Shown in pieces: positions 19,123 to 28,008 of a stretch of 63,307 nucleotides of DNA (its first letter is position 1; the number at the start of each line of letters is the position of its first letter). The notes under the pieces were generated by a model, which saw only the letters and a program-made list of their open reading frames with translations, was not told the origin of the DNA and did not search any database. The stretch lies in NCBI GenBank assembly GCA_013812655.1, contig JACCTC010000023.1:1-63307 (forward strand). Direction: 5' to 3'. The position numbers and the translations under genes are program-made. Source of the stretch: Deltaproteobacteria bacterium (GTDB taxonomy: Bacteria > Myxococcota_A > Polyangia > Haliangiales > Haliangiaceae).

Positions 19123-20691
19123 ATGCGCCGGTGGTCCGTAGCTGTTGCCTCGACCAGCCTCGCCCTCGTGGCGTGCGGCCGTGGCGCTGCGGGTGAGCCT
19201 CGCGAACGCACGATGGTGCGGCTCGTGCGGTGCGCACCCGCGACGCCGTCACCGTCGAACAGCACCGACGTCGGCGAGCTGTTCGGGATCAGCGGCGAGG
19301 GCGAGGGGGAGGACGAGGACGACGACCGGCTCGTCGGTGGGTTTGGCCGGAACACCGAGCCCTCGACCGCGAAGCTGCCGAAGCGCACCTCGCAGGTCAG
19401 CTTCGGGATGCCGACCGCGTCGGGAATGCTCGACACGATGCTGCTGCAGCGGCTCGTGGTCGCCAAGGTCCCCGAGATCCGTGCCTGCTTCGATCGCGAG
19501 CTCGCGGCCAATCCGATGCTCGGACGCACGTCGCTCGCGTGGCGGCTCGCCGTCGCCCAGGATGGCCGCGTGCTGTATGCGGACCCGACGTCGCGCTCGA
19601 GCAGCAACGCGGTGGCCACGTGTGTCTCGCGCGTCTTGCGGACGATGCTATTTCCGACCCGCGCGACCGGCGGCTCGATCACGGTCACGTATCCGATCGT
19701 GTTCGATGTCATCGTCGAGCCCGAGCCACCGGAGCCGCCGCCGACGACGCGGAGTGCAGCGTGGACGCCGTTCGGCACCGACGCACCGGTCGCGGCCGCC
19801 TCGCGGGTGGCGCGCGCGGTCGAGGCGGCACTGCACGACCGGCGTGCGACGGTCGTCGCGTGCTTTCCACCCGCGGCGCCGACCGGTTCGCTGCGCGCGA
19901 TGATCGAGATCGACGACGATGGCAAGGCGCGCTCGGTGCAAGCCGGTGGACTCGGCCACGCGGCGAGCGAACGCTGTGTCGAGCAAGCGCTCTCCGGGAT
20001 GACCGTGGTCGCGCCCGCGCAACAGCCCGTCGAGATCGCGTGTGACTACGCACGTGGCGATGCGCAGCCGTGGCGGGTCACGCCCGCCGCGTATCGCGTG
20101 ATCACGACGAGCCGCAAGCAGCTGCGCTACGAGAGCCAGACGCTCGTCATCGGTGCGCCGGAGCCCGAGCCGTTGCTCGATCCCGGCACGTATCTCGTGC
20201 TCGCCGATGCCGACGCGACCGGCGCGATGGTGACGCTCGCGTTGCAGTGGGCCAGCGAGGGTAACGGGGCCATCATCGCCGTGCGCGACGGGGCGCGGGC
20301 GCCGATCTTCCTCGGCGTGGGGCGGACGGCGAGCGCAGACGGCATCGACGGACTCGCGCGCGGCACGGCGCAGCCGGGGTTGCGGCTCGGCGCGAAGCTC
20401 TTGACCGCGTGTGTCGGCCGCGCGACCCAGCGCGCGAAGCTCGCGGACGTGACGGCCGTCGGTTCACTCGTGCAGTGGCTCGCGACACGCTGCAAGACCG
20501 CGCGATGCATCAGCACGCTGAGCGTGGCGCTCGATCCCGATGCGATCGTGCGCGACCTCGTCGAGGTCATCGGCGCGGCGCGGCGCGCGGGCTTCGATCG
20601 CGTGTTGCTCGGCACCGATGCGCCGTGCGGGACGCAAGACGACGACGAGGGCCGCAGCGAGCGACTGAGCGGCCCGGACGACGACGAGTGA
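19123..20691 (+). CDS. AgmX/PglI-like lipoprotein
   Basis: The 522-residue protein has an N-terminal lipobox (LALVAC, Cys18). An acidic linker (about 50-70) is followed by a segment typical of the AgmX/PglI C-terminal domain of myxobacteria, about residues 105-190: VPEIRACFDRELAANP, then LAWRLAVAQDGRVL, two Cys and a VTYPIVF strand, a TonB-C-like fold. A second, more diverged copy follows at about 225-310 (ATVVACFPPAAPTG...MIEIDDDGKA). The rest is unrecognised alpha/beta sequence. AgmX-type proteins in Myxococcus are linked to gliding and envelope complexes, so a role in an envelope assembly is plausible. It is followed by a paralogue with a 4-bp overlap (GTGA). Confidence 0.72.
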   Translation: MRRWSVAVASTSLALVACGRGAAGEPRERTMVRLVRCAPATPSPSNSTDVGELFGISGEGEGEDEDDDRLVGGFGRNTEPSTAKLPKRTSQVSFGMPTASGMLDTMLLQRLVVAKVPEIRACFDRELAANPMLGRTSLAWRLAVAQDGRVLYADPTSRSSSNAVATCVSRVLRTMLFPTRATGGSITVTYPIVFDVIVEPEPPEPPPTTRSAAWTPFGTDAPVAAASRVARAVEAALHDRRATVVACFPPAAPTGSLRAMIEIDDDGKARSVQAGGLGHAASERCVEQALSGMTVVAPAQQPVEIACDYARGDAQPWRVTPAAYRVITTSRKQLRYESQTLVIGAPEPEPLLDPGTYLVLADADATGAMVTLALQWASEGNGAIIAVRDGARAPIFLGVGRTASADGIDGLARGTAQPGLRLGAKLLTACVGRATQRAKLADVTAVGSLVQWLATRCKTARCISTLSVALDPDAIVRDLVEVIGAARRAGFDRVLLGTDAPCGTQDDDEGRSERLSGPDDDE

Positions 20692-21773
20692 GCCGGTGGA
20701 TTGTCGTGGTCGTCGTCATCGCGGGTGGCGGCGCGGGATGTCGCGACGGCAGTGGTCACGCGCCGGCACCAGGATCGGGGTCGCCGGCGGCTCATCCGGA
20801 GCTCACCGTGAAGCTCGTCGGTTGCGTACCCGCGCATCCGGCGCCCGACGATCCCCGGCCCGTGGCGGGGCGATCCGGACACCGTCCGCCGCGCGAGTGG
20901 ACGCCGTTCGCGACCGGCGAGCTACACGCCGAGCCCGCCGTCGCGCAGCCGATCGCGCAGGCGGTCGCGCGGGTGCTCGGCGATCGGTTGCCGGCGATCG
21001 CGCGGTGCTTCGCCGATGCGCGCGGCATGGTGCGCGCGATGATCCCGGTGGCGACGCACGGTCGAGTCGGCCGACCCCGGGTTGGCGGGCTCGGCGACCT
21101 CGTGATCGAGCGCTGCATCGCGGGCGCGCTCACGGGCATGGATGCTGGCGGCGTCGCGCAGGCCGCCGAGATCGCATGCGAGGTCATGCGCGGCGAGCCC
21201 GCTCCGCTGCGGATCTCGATAGACGCCGGCTACGCCGTGATCGAGGCAAGCGCGCGCGAGGTCAGGTTTGGCGAGAGATCACAACCGGTCCCCGCCGACC
21301 GCACGCCGCCCGAGCTCCCCGAGCTGACGCTGACGGCGACCGCGTTGATCGTTCTCGACCCCGATGCGCCTGCGGCCGCGCTCGAGCTCGCGCTGTGGTG
21401 GGCGCCCGCCGGGACCACGCTCGTCGCAGTCAAGGCCGCGGGTGGCGCGCCGGTGCTGCTCGGAGTGGGCGCGAGTCGCCGCCGACCGCAGCCGCGCAGC
21501 GACCCCCACCGGCTCGAGCTCCGCACCGATCGCGGCAGGCTGCGCGCGTGCGTTCCAGGTCGCGCAGTCCCGGCGAGCGCGTCACTGCTCGAGCCCCGCG
21601 AGGTCGATCGAATCATTGCCGCCGCGATCGCCGCGTGCCCGCCGTGCGCTCGCAATGTTGTCGTGGGGACCACGGGCGACTTCGTCGCCAAGGATCTCGT
21701 CGCCACGACCTCCGCGGTCTACCGCGCTGGCCATGCAGCGCTGTCGATCGGCGGCACTGCCTGCGAGCCGTGA
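20688..21773 (+). CDS. AgmX/PglI-like lipoprotein, paralogue of the upstream gene
   Basis: GTG 20688 overlaps the stop of the previous gene (GTGA) and gives 361 residues beginning with a hydrophobic signal and a lipobox-like GGAGC (Cys18). It resembles the second half of its neighbour: the REWTPFATGELHAEPAV segment parallels SAAWTPFGTDAPVAA there, then LPAIARCFADARGMVRAMIPV, the paired Cys, and a shared C-terminal alpha/beta region. It therefore arose by duplication with loss of the first AgmX-like domain. Same operon and probably the same complex. No enzymatic motif is visible. Confidence 0.7.
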   Translation: MSRWIVVVVVIAGGGAGCRDGSGHAPAPGSGSPAAHPELTVKLVGCVPAHPAPDDPRPVAGRSGHRPPREWTPFATGELHAEPAVAQPIAQAVARVLGDRLPAIARCFADARGMVRAMIPVATHGRVGRPRVGGLGDLVIERCIAGALTGMDAGGVAQAAEIACEVMRGEPAPLRISIDAGYAVIEASAREVRFGERSQPVPADRTPPELPELTLTATALIVLDPDAPAAALELALWWAPAGTTLVAVKAAGGAPVLLGVGASRRRPQPRSDPHRLELRTDRGRLRACVPGRAVPASASLLEPREVDRIIAAAIAACPPCARNVVVGTTGDFVAKDLVATTSAVYRAGHAALSIGGTACEP

Positions 21774-21963
21774 AGACAGCAGTTGACCGAAGGGGAGCGA
21801 GGCCGTCTGGCCGAGCGACCGCGGAGGTCACAAGTGTGGTCGTGCAGACCCGGCGGGAGCGGGAGCTGGGCTCGCGGAGACCCGGTACGTCACCACAACC
21901 TCACGGAAGCATGGCGCCGCGTCGTGGCACGCGTCGTGATACACGCGACCTCGGAGGTTTCTC

Positions 21964-22467
21964 ATGATGCGCATCTCGATCGTGCTCGTTGCAGTGGCTG
22001 CTCTTGCTGGTTGCTCGAAGAAGAAGGATGAAGGCGGCGGCGGCGGCGCGGGCGGCGGCGGTGGCGGCGGCGGCGGTGCACCGGCCGTGGTCAAGCTCGA
22101 CACCCTCGGACTCGAGCTCGACGTCCCGGGCAAGGTCGAGGTCGGCAAGGCGATCGGCAGCGACGGCTCGATGTTGCAGGGCAGCGGGATCGGCGCGATG
22201 ACCGTCGAGGTGGCGACGAAGCCGATGCCGCTCGACGAGGCGAAGTCCGACGCCAAGATGTACTCGCCAAAGAACCTGAAGGACGAGACGCTGCCCGACG
22301 GCTGGCTGCTCACCTACGAGAACAAGGGCGCCATGGGCACGAACTACTTCGTCGAGTCGCGCCGCACGATCGAGGGCAAGGAGATCAAGTGCGGGACCAC
22401 CGGCGGTGATGCCAAGCAGGTCGCGAACGTCGTCGCCGCGTGCAAGTCGCTGCGCAAGGCGAGCTGA
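21964..22467 (+). CDS. Small lipoprotein with polyglycine linker
   Basis: The 167-residue protein has a lipobox (ALAGC, Cys17), a Lys-rich patch, and an almost pure Gly tract (about residues 24-38) preceding a compact domain of about 125 residues. The GGAGGT ribosome site is strong and lies 5 nt before the first of two consecutive ATG codons. The domain contains paired Cys near the C-terminus and alternating short strands but no motif I recognise. Lipoproteins with this layout are common in this group. It converges on the glutathione S-transferase gene, with 6 bp between stops. Function unknown. Confidence 0.72.
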   Translation: MMRISIVLVAVAALAGCSKKKDEGGGGGAGGGGGGGGGAPAVVKLDTLGLELDVPGKVEVGKAIGSDGSMLQGSGIGAMTVEVATKPMPLDEAKSDAKMYSPKNLKDETLPDGWLLTYENKGAMGTNYFVESRRTIEGKEIKCGTTGGDAKQVANVVAACKSLRKAS

Positions 22468-22473
22468 TCGATC

Positions 22474-23115
22474 TCAGGCCGTCGCGTTCAGCTCCGCCGT
22501 CACCTTGTCGGCGTGCTGCATGAACCGCTGGAATGCCGGTCGCTGCGAGAGCCGCGACTGGTATGCGACGAACGCCGGCCTCGGCTCGATGCTCTTCATC
22601 ATCAGGCCGTAGCCGAGCTGTCCCCCGATGTAGACATCGGCGGCACTGAACGTCTCGCCCAGGATGTAGGGGCCGGGCGTCAGCGCGCGCTCGAGCGTCT
22701 TCATCGTGTCCTCGTAGGTGCCGTAGCCGATCGTGCTCGTGCGCTCGACTTCGGGCCGCGCGAGCATCTTGTCGATCGCCGCGGGCTCGACGCAGCCGGC
22801 GGCGAAGAACAGCCAGCGATAGTAGGTGCCGCGCGCCGCATCGTGGATCGCGGGCGCGAGTCCGGCTTTCGGGAACGCGTCCGCGAGGTACGCGCAGATC
22901 GCCGCCGTCTCGGTGACGACGACGCCGCGATGGACCATCGCAGGGAGCTTGCCCATCGGGTTGATCGCGAGGAACTTGTCGCTCTTGTGCTCCTGCTTGT
23001 CGAAGCGCACGAGGTCGAGGACGTACGGCGCGCCGACCTCCTCGAGCATCCAGTGCGCGACGCGCGCGCGTGACATCGGATTGTAGTAGAGGACGATCTC
23101 GTCGCTGATGGTCAT
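22474..23115 (-). CDS. Glutathione S-transferase family protein
   Basis: The 213-residue protein has a thioredoxin-like N-terminal domain (about 1-85) with MSRARVAHWMLEE, the cis-Pro motif GKLPAMVHRG and the glutathione-binding ETAAICAYLAD, followed by an all-helical C-terminal domain with the N-capping-type FSAADVYIG. The cytosolic family conjugates glutathione to electrophiles or acts as an isomerase. It lies 46 bp downstream of the thiolase gene on the same strand and may detoxify products of the acyl-CoA operon. The catalytic residue is probably Ser15, judging from the SRARVAHW motif. Confidence 0.9.
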   Translation of the reverse strand: MTISDEIVLYYNPMSRARVAHWMLEEVGAPYVLDLVRFDKQEHKSDKFLAINPMGKLPAMVHRGVVVTETAAICAYLADAFPKAGLAPAIHDAARGTYYRWLFFAAGCVEPAAIDKMLARPEVERTSTIGYGTYEDTMKTLERALTPGPYILGETFSAADVYIGGQLGYGLMMKSIEPRPAFVAYQSRLSQRPAFQRFMQHADKVTAELNATA

Positions 23116-23161
23116 GCCCGCGACGGTACCCGATCCCGCCGCAACCGCACGGCGCTCCCGC

Positions 23162-24343
23162 TCAGTCGCGACGGTACATCGTCACGACGCACGCCCCGCC
23201 GAGGCCGAGGTTGTGCTGGAGCGCGATCTTCGCGCCCTCGACCTGGCGTGCCTCGGCCGTGCCGCGGAGGTGCCACACGAGCTCGGTGCACTGCGCGAGG
23301 CCGGTGGCGCCCAGCGGATGGCCCTTCGAGAGCAGGCCGCCCGACGGGTTCGTGACGTACTTGCCGCCGTACGTGTTGTCACCGTCCCAGATGAACTTCT
23401 CTGCCTCGCCTTCCTTGCAGAGGCCGAGCGCCTCGTACGTCAGGAGCTCGTTCGCGGTGAAGCAGTCGTGGAGCTCGACGACCTGCACGGCCTCGGGGCC
23501 GACACCGGCCTGCTCGTAGACCTTCTTCGCGGCGGCCTTCGCCATGTCGTAGCCGACCATCTTGATCATCGAGTGTTCCTCGAAGGTCGACGGGTAGTCG
23601 GTCGTCATCGCCTGCGCCGCGATGTACACGGGCTTGCTGATGTTGTGCTTCTTCGCGAAGTCGTCGGAGCACAGCACCGCGGCAGCCGCGCCGCACGTCG
23701 GCGGGCAGCACTGGTAGCGCGTCAACGGATCGAAGACCTCGGGCGACGCCATGATCTCCTCGACCGACAGCACGTCCTTGAACAGCGCGTAGGGGTTCTT
23801 CGAGGCGTGCTGGCGGGCCTTCGCGCTGATCTTCGCGAAGGTCTCCTTTTTGGTGCCGTACTTCCAGCGGTACTCGCGGCCGGCGCCACCGAACATCTGC
23901 GCGGCGGGAGGTGCGGAGTTGAAGCCCTGCTCCTCGTTCATCACGTTGACGAACTTGTCGAGCGGGTTCGTGCGGTCGGTCCACTTCGCGCTGAGCGCGC
24001 CGGCTTCCATCTGCTCGAAGCCGACGACGATCACGCACTCGGCCATGCCGCCCGCGACGGCCTGCGCGCCGAGCATCAGTGCGGAGCTGCCGGTCGAGCA
24101 GTTGTTGTTGACGTTGAAGACCGGGATGCCGGTCTGGCCGAGCTCGTAGATCGCGCGCTGGCCGCAGGTCGAGTCGCCGAACACGTAGCCGGCATACGCC
24201 TGCTGCACCTCGGTGAACGGAACCTTGGCGTCGGCGAGCGCGGCCTGTCCGGCCTTGCGCGCCATCACGTGATATTCCTCGCTCTTGCCGGGCTTCGCGA
24301 AGGGAACCATCCCGACGCCGATGACATTTACTTTGCGTGGCAT
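23162..24343 (-). CDS. SCPx-type thiolase (acyl-CoA thiolase/lipid-transfer family)
   Basis: The 393-residue thiolase starts at the ATG ending at 24343, preceded by AAGGAG. The nucleophile is Cys82 in NNNCSTGSSAL; VVELHDCFTANEL and SKGHPLGATG carry the active-site His residues. The motif pattern matches the sterol-carrier-protein-x/nonspecific lipid-transfer thiolase branch rather than classical acetyl-CoA acetyltransferases, which have CxG near the end. It should cleave 3-ketoacyl-CoA to acetyl- or propionyl-CoA, the last step after the multifunctional enzyme encoded 19 bp upstream. Substrates in this branch include branched-chain and steroid side-chain acyl-CoAs. Confidence 0.92.
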   Translation of the reverse strand: MPRKVNVIGVGMVPFAKPGKSEEYHVMARKAGQAALADAKVPFTEVQQAYAGYVFGDSTCGQRAIYELGQTGIPVFNVNNNCSTGSSALMLGAQAVAGGMAECVIVVGFEQMEAGALSAKWTDRTNPLDKFVNVMNEEQGFNSAPPAAQMFGGAGREYRWKYGTKKETFAKISAKARQHASKNPYALFKDVLSVEEIMASPEVFDPLTRYQCCPPTCGAAAAVLCSDDFAKKHNISKPVYIAAQAMTTDYPSTFEEHSMIKMVGYDMAKAAAKKVYEQAGVGPEAVQVVELHDCFTANELLTYEALGLCKEGEAEKFIWDGDNTYGGKYVTNPSGGLLSKGHPLGATGLAQCTELVWHLRGTAEARQVEGAKIALQHNLGLGGACVVTMYRRD

Positions 24344-24362
24344 GTGAGTTTCTCCTTCGTGC

Positions 24363-27359
24363 CTAGACGAGCTTGTTGAGGAAGCCGAGGCGATGCGCGA
24401 CGGTGACGTCGCCCTCGACCTTGAGCTGACCGTGCTGGAAGAGGTTCTTCGCGGTCGCCTTGCCGGTGACGAGGGCGACGAGATCGGCGTCGTTGATCGT
24501 GAGCGTCGCGTCGACCTTCTTCGGATCGTTGCCGCCCATCGCGAACGTCTGCTCGTTGCCGTCGACGACGAACTTGAGCGTCGCGCGGACGTCGTTCTGG
24601 AGGCCCGGGTTGTCCGCGAGACGCTTGGTGAGCGCCGCGAAGATCTTCGGTGCCTGTGCCTCGGCGCTCGACTTCGGAGCGGACGCCGCCGCCGGAGCCG
24701 TGGCGCCTGCCGGAGCGGCCGCGCCACGTCGCTTCGCGATCACCTCGACGGCCTTGGTCGGATCGAGCTTGCTGAGGAACTGCAGCTTCTGCGAGGCCAT
24801 CACGTTGCCGGAGATCTTGAGCTTGCCGGTCGTGAACAGCTTCATCGCGTCGGCCTTGCCCTGCGTGAGCGCGAGGAAGTCGTCCTCGGTCAGCTCGAGC
24901 GTGCATTCGCCCGCGTCGCCGCCGGCCTTCACGCTGCCGGCGCCCTTGAGGTCGAGCGTCCAGGTCTTGCTGCCGATCTTCCACAGGTACGTCGTGTTGA
25001 CCTTGGCGGCGAGGTCGGGGTTCTGCTTGAGGTACTCCTCGATCACCGCGAAGACGTCGTCGGTGGTCGGTACATAGTCGGCTGGGACGCCCGCCGCCGC
25101 GGTCGGCGGCACGCCCGCACCCGCACCACCGGTGCGCTTCTTGGTCTCGGCGAGCACCATTTCGGGCGTCAGCTTCTTGAGGAAGCCGAGCTTCTGCGAC
25201 GCCATGACGTCGCCCGAGATCTTGAGCTTGCCGGTCGAGAACAGCTTCATCGCGTCGGCCTGGCCGGTCGCCATCGCCATGAAGTCCGCGTCGGACATCT
25301 CGAGCGTGCAGACCGCCTTGCCGGCGACGCCCTCGGTGACCGTCCCGGGAGGTGTCGTCAGATCGATCGTCCACGCGCTCTCGGGCGCGGACAGCTTGAA
25401 CAGGAAGTTCGTCTTCACCTTCTCGGCGGTCGCGGGGTTGCCACCGACGAACGCGCCGATCGCGCGGAAGATGTCGGCGCTGTTCGGCACCGCGGCGGTC
25501 GCGCCACCCGATGATGCCGCTGCCTTCGCGCTGCGGTCCTTGGCCTTCGGCAGCTCCTTGTGGAGCTCGACCGCCGCGTTCGAGATCACGACCTCGCCGC
25601 GCTCCTTGACCTTGGTGCGGAAGACGACGCGGTGCTCGCCGTCCTTCCACATCTCGGTGACGAGCGTCTCGCCAGGGAGCACGGTCGACGCGAACCGCGC
25701 CTTGATGCTCTTCACGTAGTCCGGGTTGCCGTCGGGCGCGAACGCCTGCGCGACGTGGCGCGTCGCGTAGCCGAACGAGCACAGGCCGTGGAGGATCGGC
25801 TTCTGGAAGCCGAACGCCTTCGCGAAGCTCGGATCGGCGTGGAGCGGGTTCCAGTCGCCGGAGAGCCGGTAGAGCAGGGCCTGGTTCTCGGAGGTCTTGT
25901 CCTCGATCACCTTGTCGGGCGCGCGATCGGGCGGGACGTTGACGTCCGCGCTCGGGCCACGCTCGCCGCCCCAGCCGCCGCCACCGCGGACGAACGTCGT
26001 CAGCTCGTTCTTCACGAGCTCGTCGCCGTGCTCGTCGTAGGTGATGAACTCGGTGACGACGAGGGCGTTCTTGCCCTTGTCGTAGATGTTCTTGACGGTC
26101 GCCTTGGTCGTCAGCTTGCCGGCCCGCGGCAGCGGCCGCTTGACCTCGGTGTACTGCTCGCCGTGGAGCACGCGATCGAGGCCGAAGTTCAGGCCCGGTG
26201 CCTGGATGCCGTTCTTGCCCTGCGTGAAGACCATGCTGATCGCCGGCACGACGCCAAAGCTCGGCAGCACCTTCATGCCCTTGCCCGACAGCTCGTACAC
26301 GAGCTGGAGGTCGCGCTCGTCCGTCGGATCCTTCGCCGCGCCGACGCCGAGGGCGTACAGCGAGACATCGCGTTCGTCGTAGCTCGACGTGAACTCGGGG
26401 TACTTGTAGCCGAGCGCCGCATCGACATCGATCAGCGCGTTGCCGCCCTTGCTCGGACCGGCCTCGACGTTGCCCATGATCGGCTGCATCGACTCGGCGA
26501 CCGAGCCGGGGTGCGTCGTCTTGTCGAACTGGGTGATGTCCTTCCACGAGGCGTCGACATCCTCGGGGGTGATGCTGCGGCCGAGCCGGAACGTCTTGCC
26601 CTCGGAGCGCTCCCAGCGGAGCTTCGCGAAGAACCCGCCGCCGACCTCGTAGAGGCCGCCGGTGTCGGAGTTCGACTCGTGCGCGAGCCGGGCGACGAGC
26701 GCCGAGACGTACTCGGGCTTCAAGGCGTCGAGGAGCTCCTTCGGCAGCACGGTCTCGGTCATCCGCGAGCCGGCGATCGGCGCGATCGTGTTGACGATGA
26801 CGTTGCGCTTGCGACCCTCGGCCGCGAGCGTCTGCGTGAAGCCGTGGATGCCGAGCTTGGCCATCGCATAGTTCGCCTGGCCGAAGTTGCCGTAGATGCC
26901 GGCGGCCGAGGCGGTGTTGACGATGCGGCCGTAGCCGGCGTCGTTCATGTACGGCCACGCCGCGTGGGTCACGCGGAACGCGCCGAGCACGTGGACCTTG
27001 TAGACGAGGTCCCAGTCCGCCTGCGTCATCTTCTTGAACGAGACATCGCGGAGGATGCCGGCGTTGTTGATGACGATGTCGATGCGGCCGAACGCGTCGA
27101 TCGCGGTCTTGACGATCTTGTCGCCATCCTCGACCGAGTCGTAGTTCGCGACGGCCTGGCCACCGGCCTCCTTGATCTCCGCGACGACCTTGTCGGCGGC
27201 CGACGACGACTTGCCGTCGCCGGTGAAGCTGCCGCCGAGATCGTTGACGACGACCTTCGCGCCGCGCGCTGCCAGGAGCAACGCATGCGAGCGACCGAGG
27301 CCACCGCCGGCACCGGTCACGATTGCTACTTTTTCATCGAACCGCAGCTCTTTGCTCAT
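24363..27359 (-). CDS. Peroxisomal-type multifunctional enzyme (MFE-2) with three SCP2 domains
   Basis: The 998-residue protein joins three functions. Residues 1 to about 300 are a short-chain dehydrogenase: TGAGGGLG cofactor loop, Asp40 favouring NAD, NNAG, and the triad Ser151/Tyr164/Lys168. About 310-610 is a double-hotdog (R)-specific enoyl-CoA hydratase 2 with the signature YRLSGDWNPLHADPSFA. Three SCP2 sterol-carrier domains follow in tandem, about 640-750, 765-875 and 904-998. Human MFE-2 has the same order with a single SCP2 domain. It hydrates 2-enoyl-CoA to (3R)-hydroxyacyl-CoA and oxidises it, feeding the thiolase downstream. The start ATG overlaps the TetR stop (ATGA). Confidence 0.95.
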   Translation of the reverse strand: MSKELRFDEKVAIVTGAGGGLGRSHALLLAARGAKVVVNDLGGSFTGDGKSSSAADKVVAEIKEAGGQAVANYDSVEDGDKIVKTAIDAFGRIDIVINNAGILRDVSFKKMTQADWDLVYKVHVLGAFRVTHAAWPYMNDAGYGRIVNTASAAGIYGNFGQANYAMAKLGIHGFTQTLAAEGRKRNVIVNTIAPIAGSRMTETVLPKELLDALKPEYVSALVARLAHESNSDTGGLYEVGGGFFAKLRWERSEGKTFRLGRSITPEDVDASWKDITQFDKTTHPGSVAESMQPIMGNVEAGPSKGGNALIDVDAALGYKYPEFTSSYDERDVSLYALGVGAAKDPTDERDLQLVYELSGKGMKVLPSFGVVPAISMVFTQGKNGIQAPGLNFGLDRVLHGEQYTEVKRPLPRAGKLTTKATVKNIYDKGKNALVVTEFITYDEHGDELVKNELTTFVRGGGGWGGERGPSADVNVPPDRAPDKVIEDKTSENQALLYRLSGDWNPLHADPSFAKAFGFQKPILHGLCSFGYATRHVAQAFAPDGNPDYVKSIKARFASTVLPGETLVTEMWKDGEHRVVFRTKVKERGEVVISNAAVELHKELPKAKDRSAKAAASSGGATAAVPNSADIFRAIGAFVGGNPATAEKVKTNFLFKLSAPESAWTIDLTTPPGTVTEGVAGKAVCTLEMSDADFMAMATGQADAMKLFSTGKLKISGDVMASQKLGFLKKLTPEMVLAETKKRTGGAGAGVPPTAAAGVPADYVPTTDDVFAVIEEYLKQNPDLAAKVNTTYLWKIGSKTWTLDLKGAGSVKAGGDAGECTLELTEDDFLALTQGKADAMKLFTTGKLKISGNVMASQKLQFLSKLDPTKAVEVIAKRRGAAAPAGATAPAAASAPKSSAEAQAPKIFAALTKRLADNPGLQNDVRATLKFVVDGNEQTFAMGGNDPKKVDATLTINDADLVALVTGKATAKNLFQHGQLKVEGDVTVAHRLGFLNKLV

Positions 27360-28000
27360 TTGCTCACCTTGCGTTTCTTGGTCTCGTGCTGGGCCTGGCT
27401 CAGGACCGTCGGGAACAGCGCCTTCCAGTCATCGATCAGATGATCGAGGCGCTTGTCGTCGTGCAGCACCGCGGACATCGCGGCGCCGATCATCAGTTGC
27501 AGCGTCATGTCGAGCGCGCGCTCGAGGCCGGGATGCTCGGCGACGTCCTTGCCGAACAGCGTGCGCGCCTGGGCGATGATGCCGTCGCGAAGGACCTTCT
27601 CGGCATTCGCGAGCACGGGCCGCAGCTCGGGGTCGGTGCGCGCCGCGGTGCGGAGCTCCATCGCGACCTGGAAGAACGTGCCGGAGAAGCACTGCCACAG
27701 CAGGCCGAGCACGGCGTCGGTGCGCGCGCGTCCCTCGGGCAGCCCGACGGACAGCCGCTTGAGCTCGTGGGCACGCATCTCGGCGAGATGTGCGATCGCG
27801 GCGACCAGGAGCTCCGCCTTCGACGGGAAGTGGTGGAGCAGGGCGCCGCGCGAGACGTCGGCACGCCGCTGGACCTCGAGCGTCGTCGTGCGCGCGAACC
27901 CGACTTCGATCAGCGACTCGACGGCCGCATCGAGGAGCGCGCGCCGCGTCTCGTCACGGCGTTGCTGCTGGGTCCTGGGTACGCGGACAGCCTCTGGCAT
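27356..28000 (-). CDS. TetR family regulator of the acyl-CoA operon
   Basis: The 214-residue protein has a TetR helix-turn-helix at about residues 18-62 (TTLEVQRRADVSRGALLHHF) and a C-terminal domain typical of fatty-acid or acyl-CoA-responsive members. It is the first gene of the operon: its stop overlaps the MFE-2 start by 4 bp. A perfect 8-bp inverted repeat overlaps its promoter 24 bp upstream, strongly suggesting autoregulation of the whole operon by repression, with an acyl-CoA as the probable inducer. The -10 box ends 8 bp from the ATG, so the message is probably leaderless. Confidence 0.9.
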   Translation of the reverse strand: MPEAVRVPRTQQQRRDETRRALLDAAVESLIEVGFARTTTLEVQRRADVSRGALLHHFPSKAELLVAAIAHLAEMRAHELKRLSVGLPEGRARTDAVLGLLWQCFSGTFFQVAMELRTAARTDPELRPVLANAEKVLRDGIIAQARTLFGKDVAEHPGLERALDMTLQLMIGAAMSAVLHDDKRLDHLIDDWKALFPTVLSQAQHETKKRKVSK

Positions 28001-28008
28001 CGATGAGG

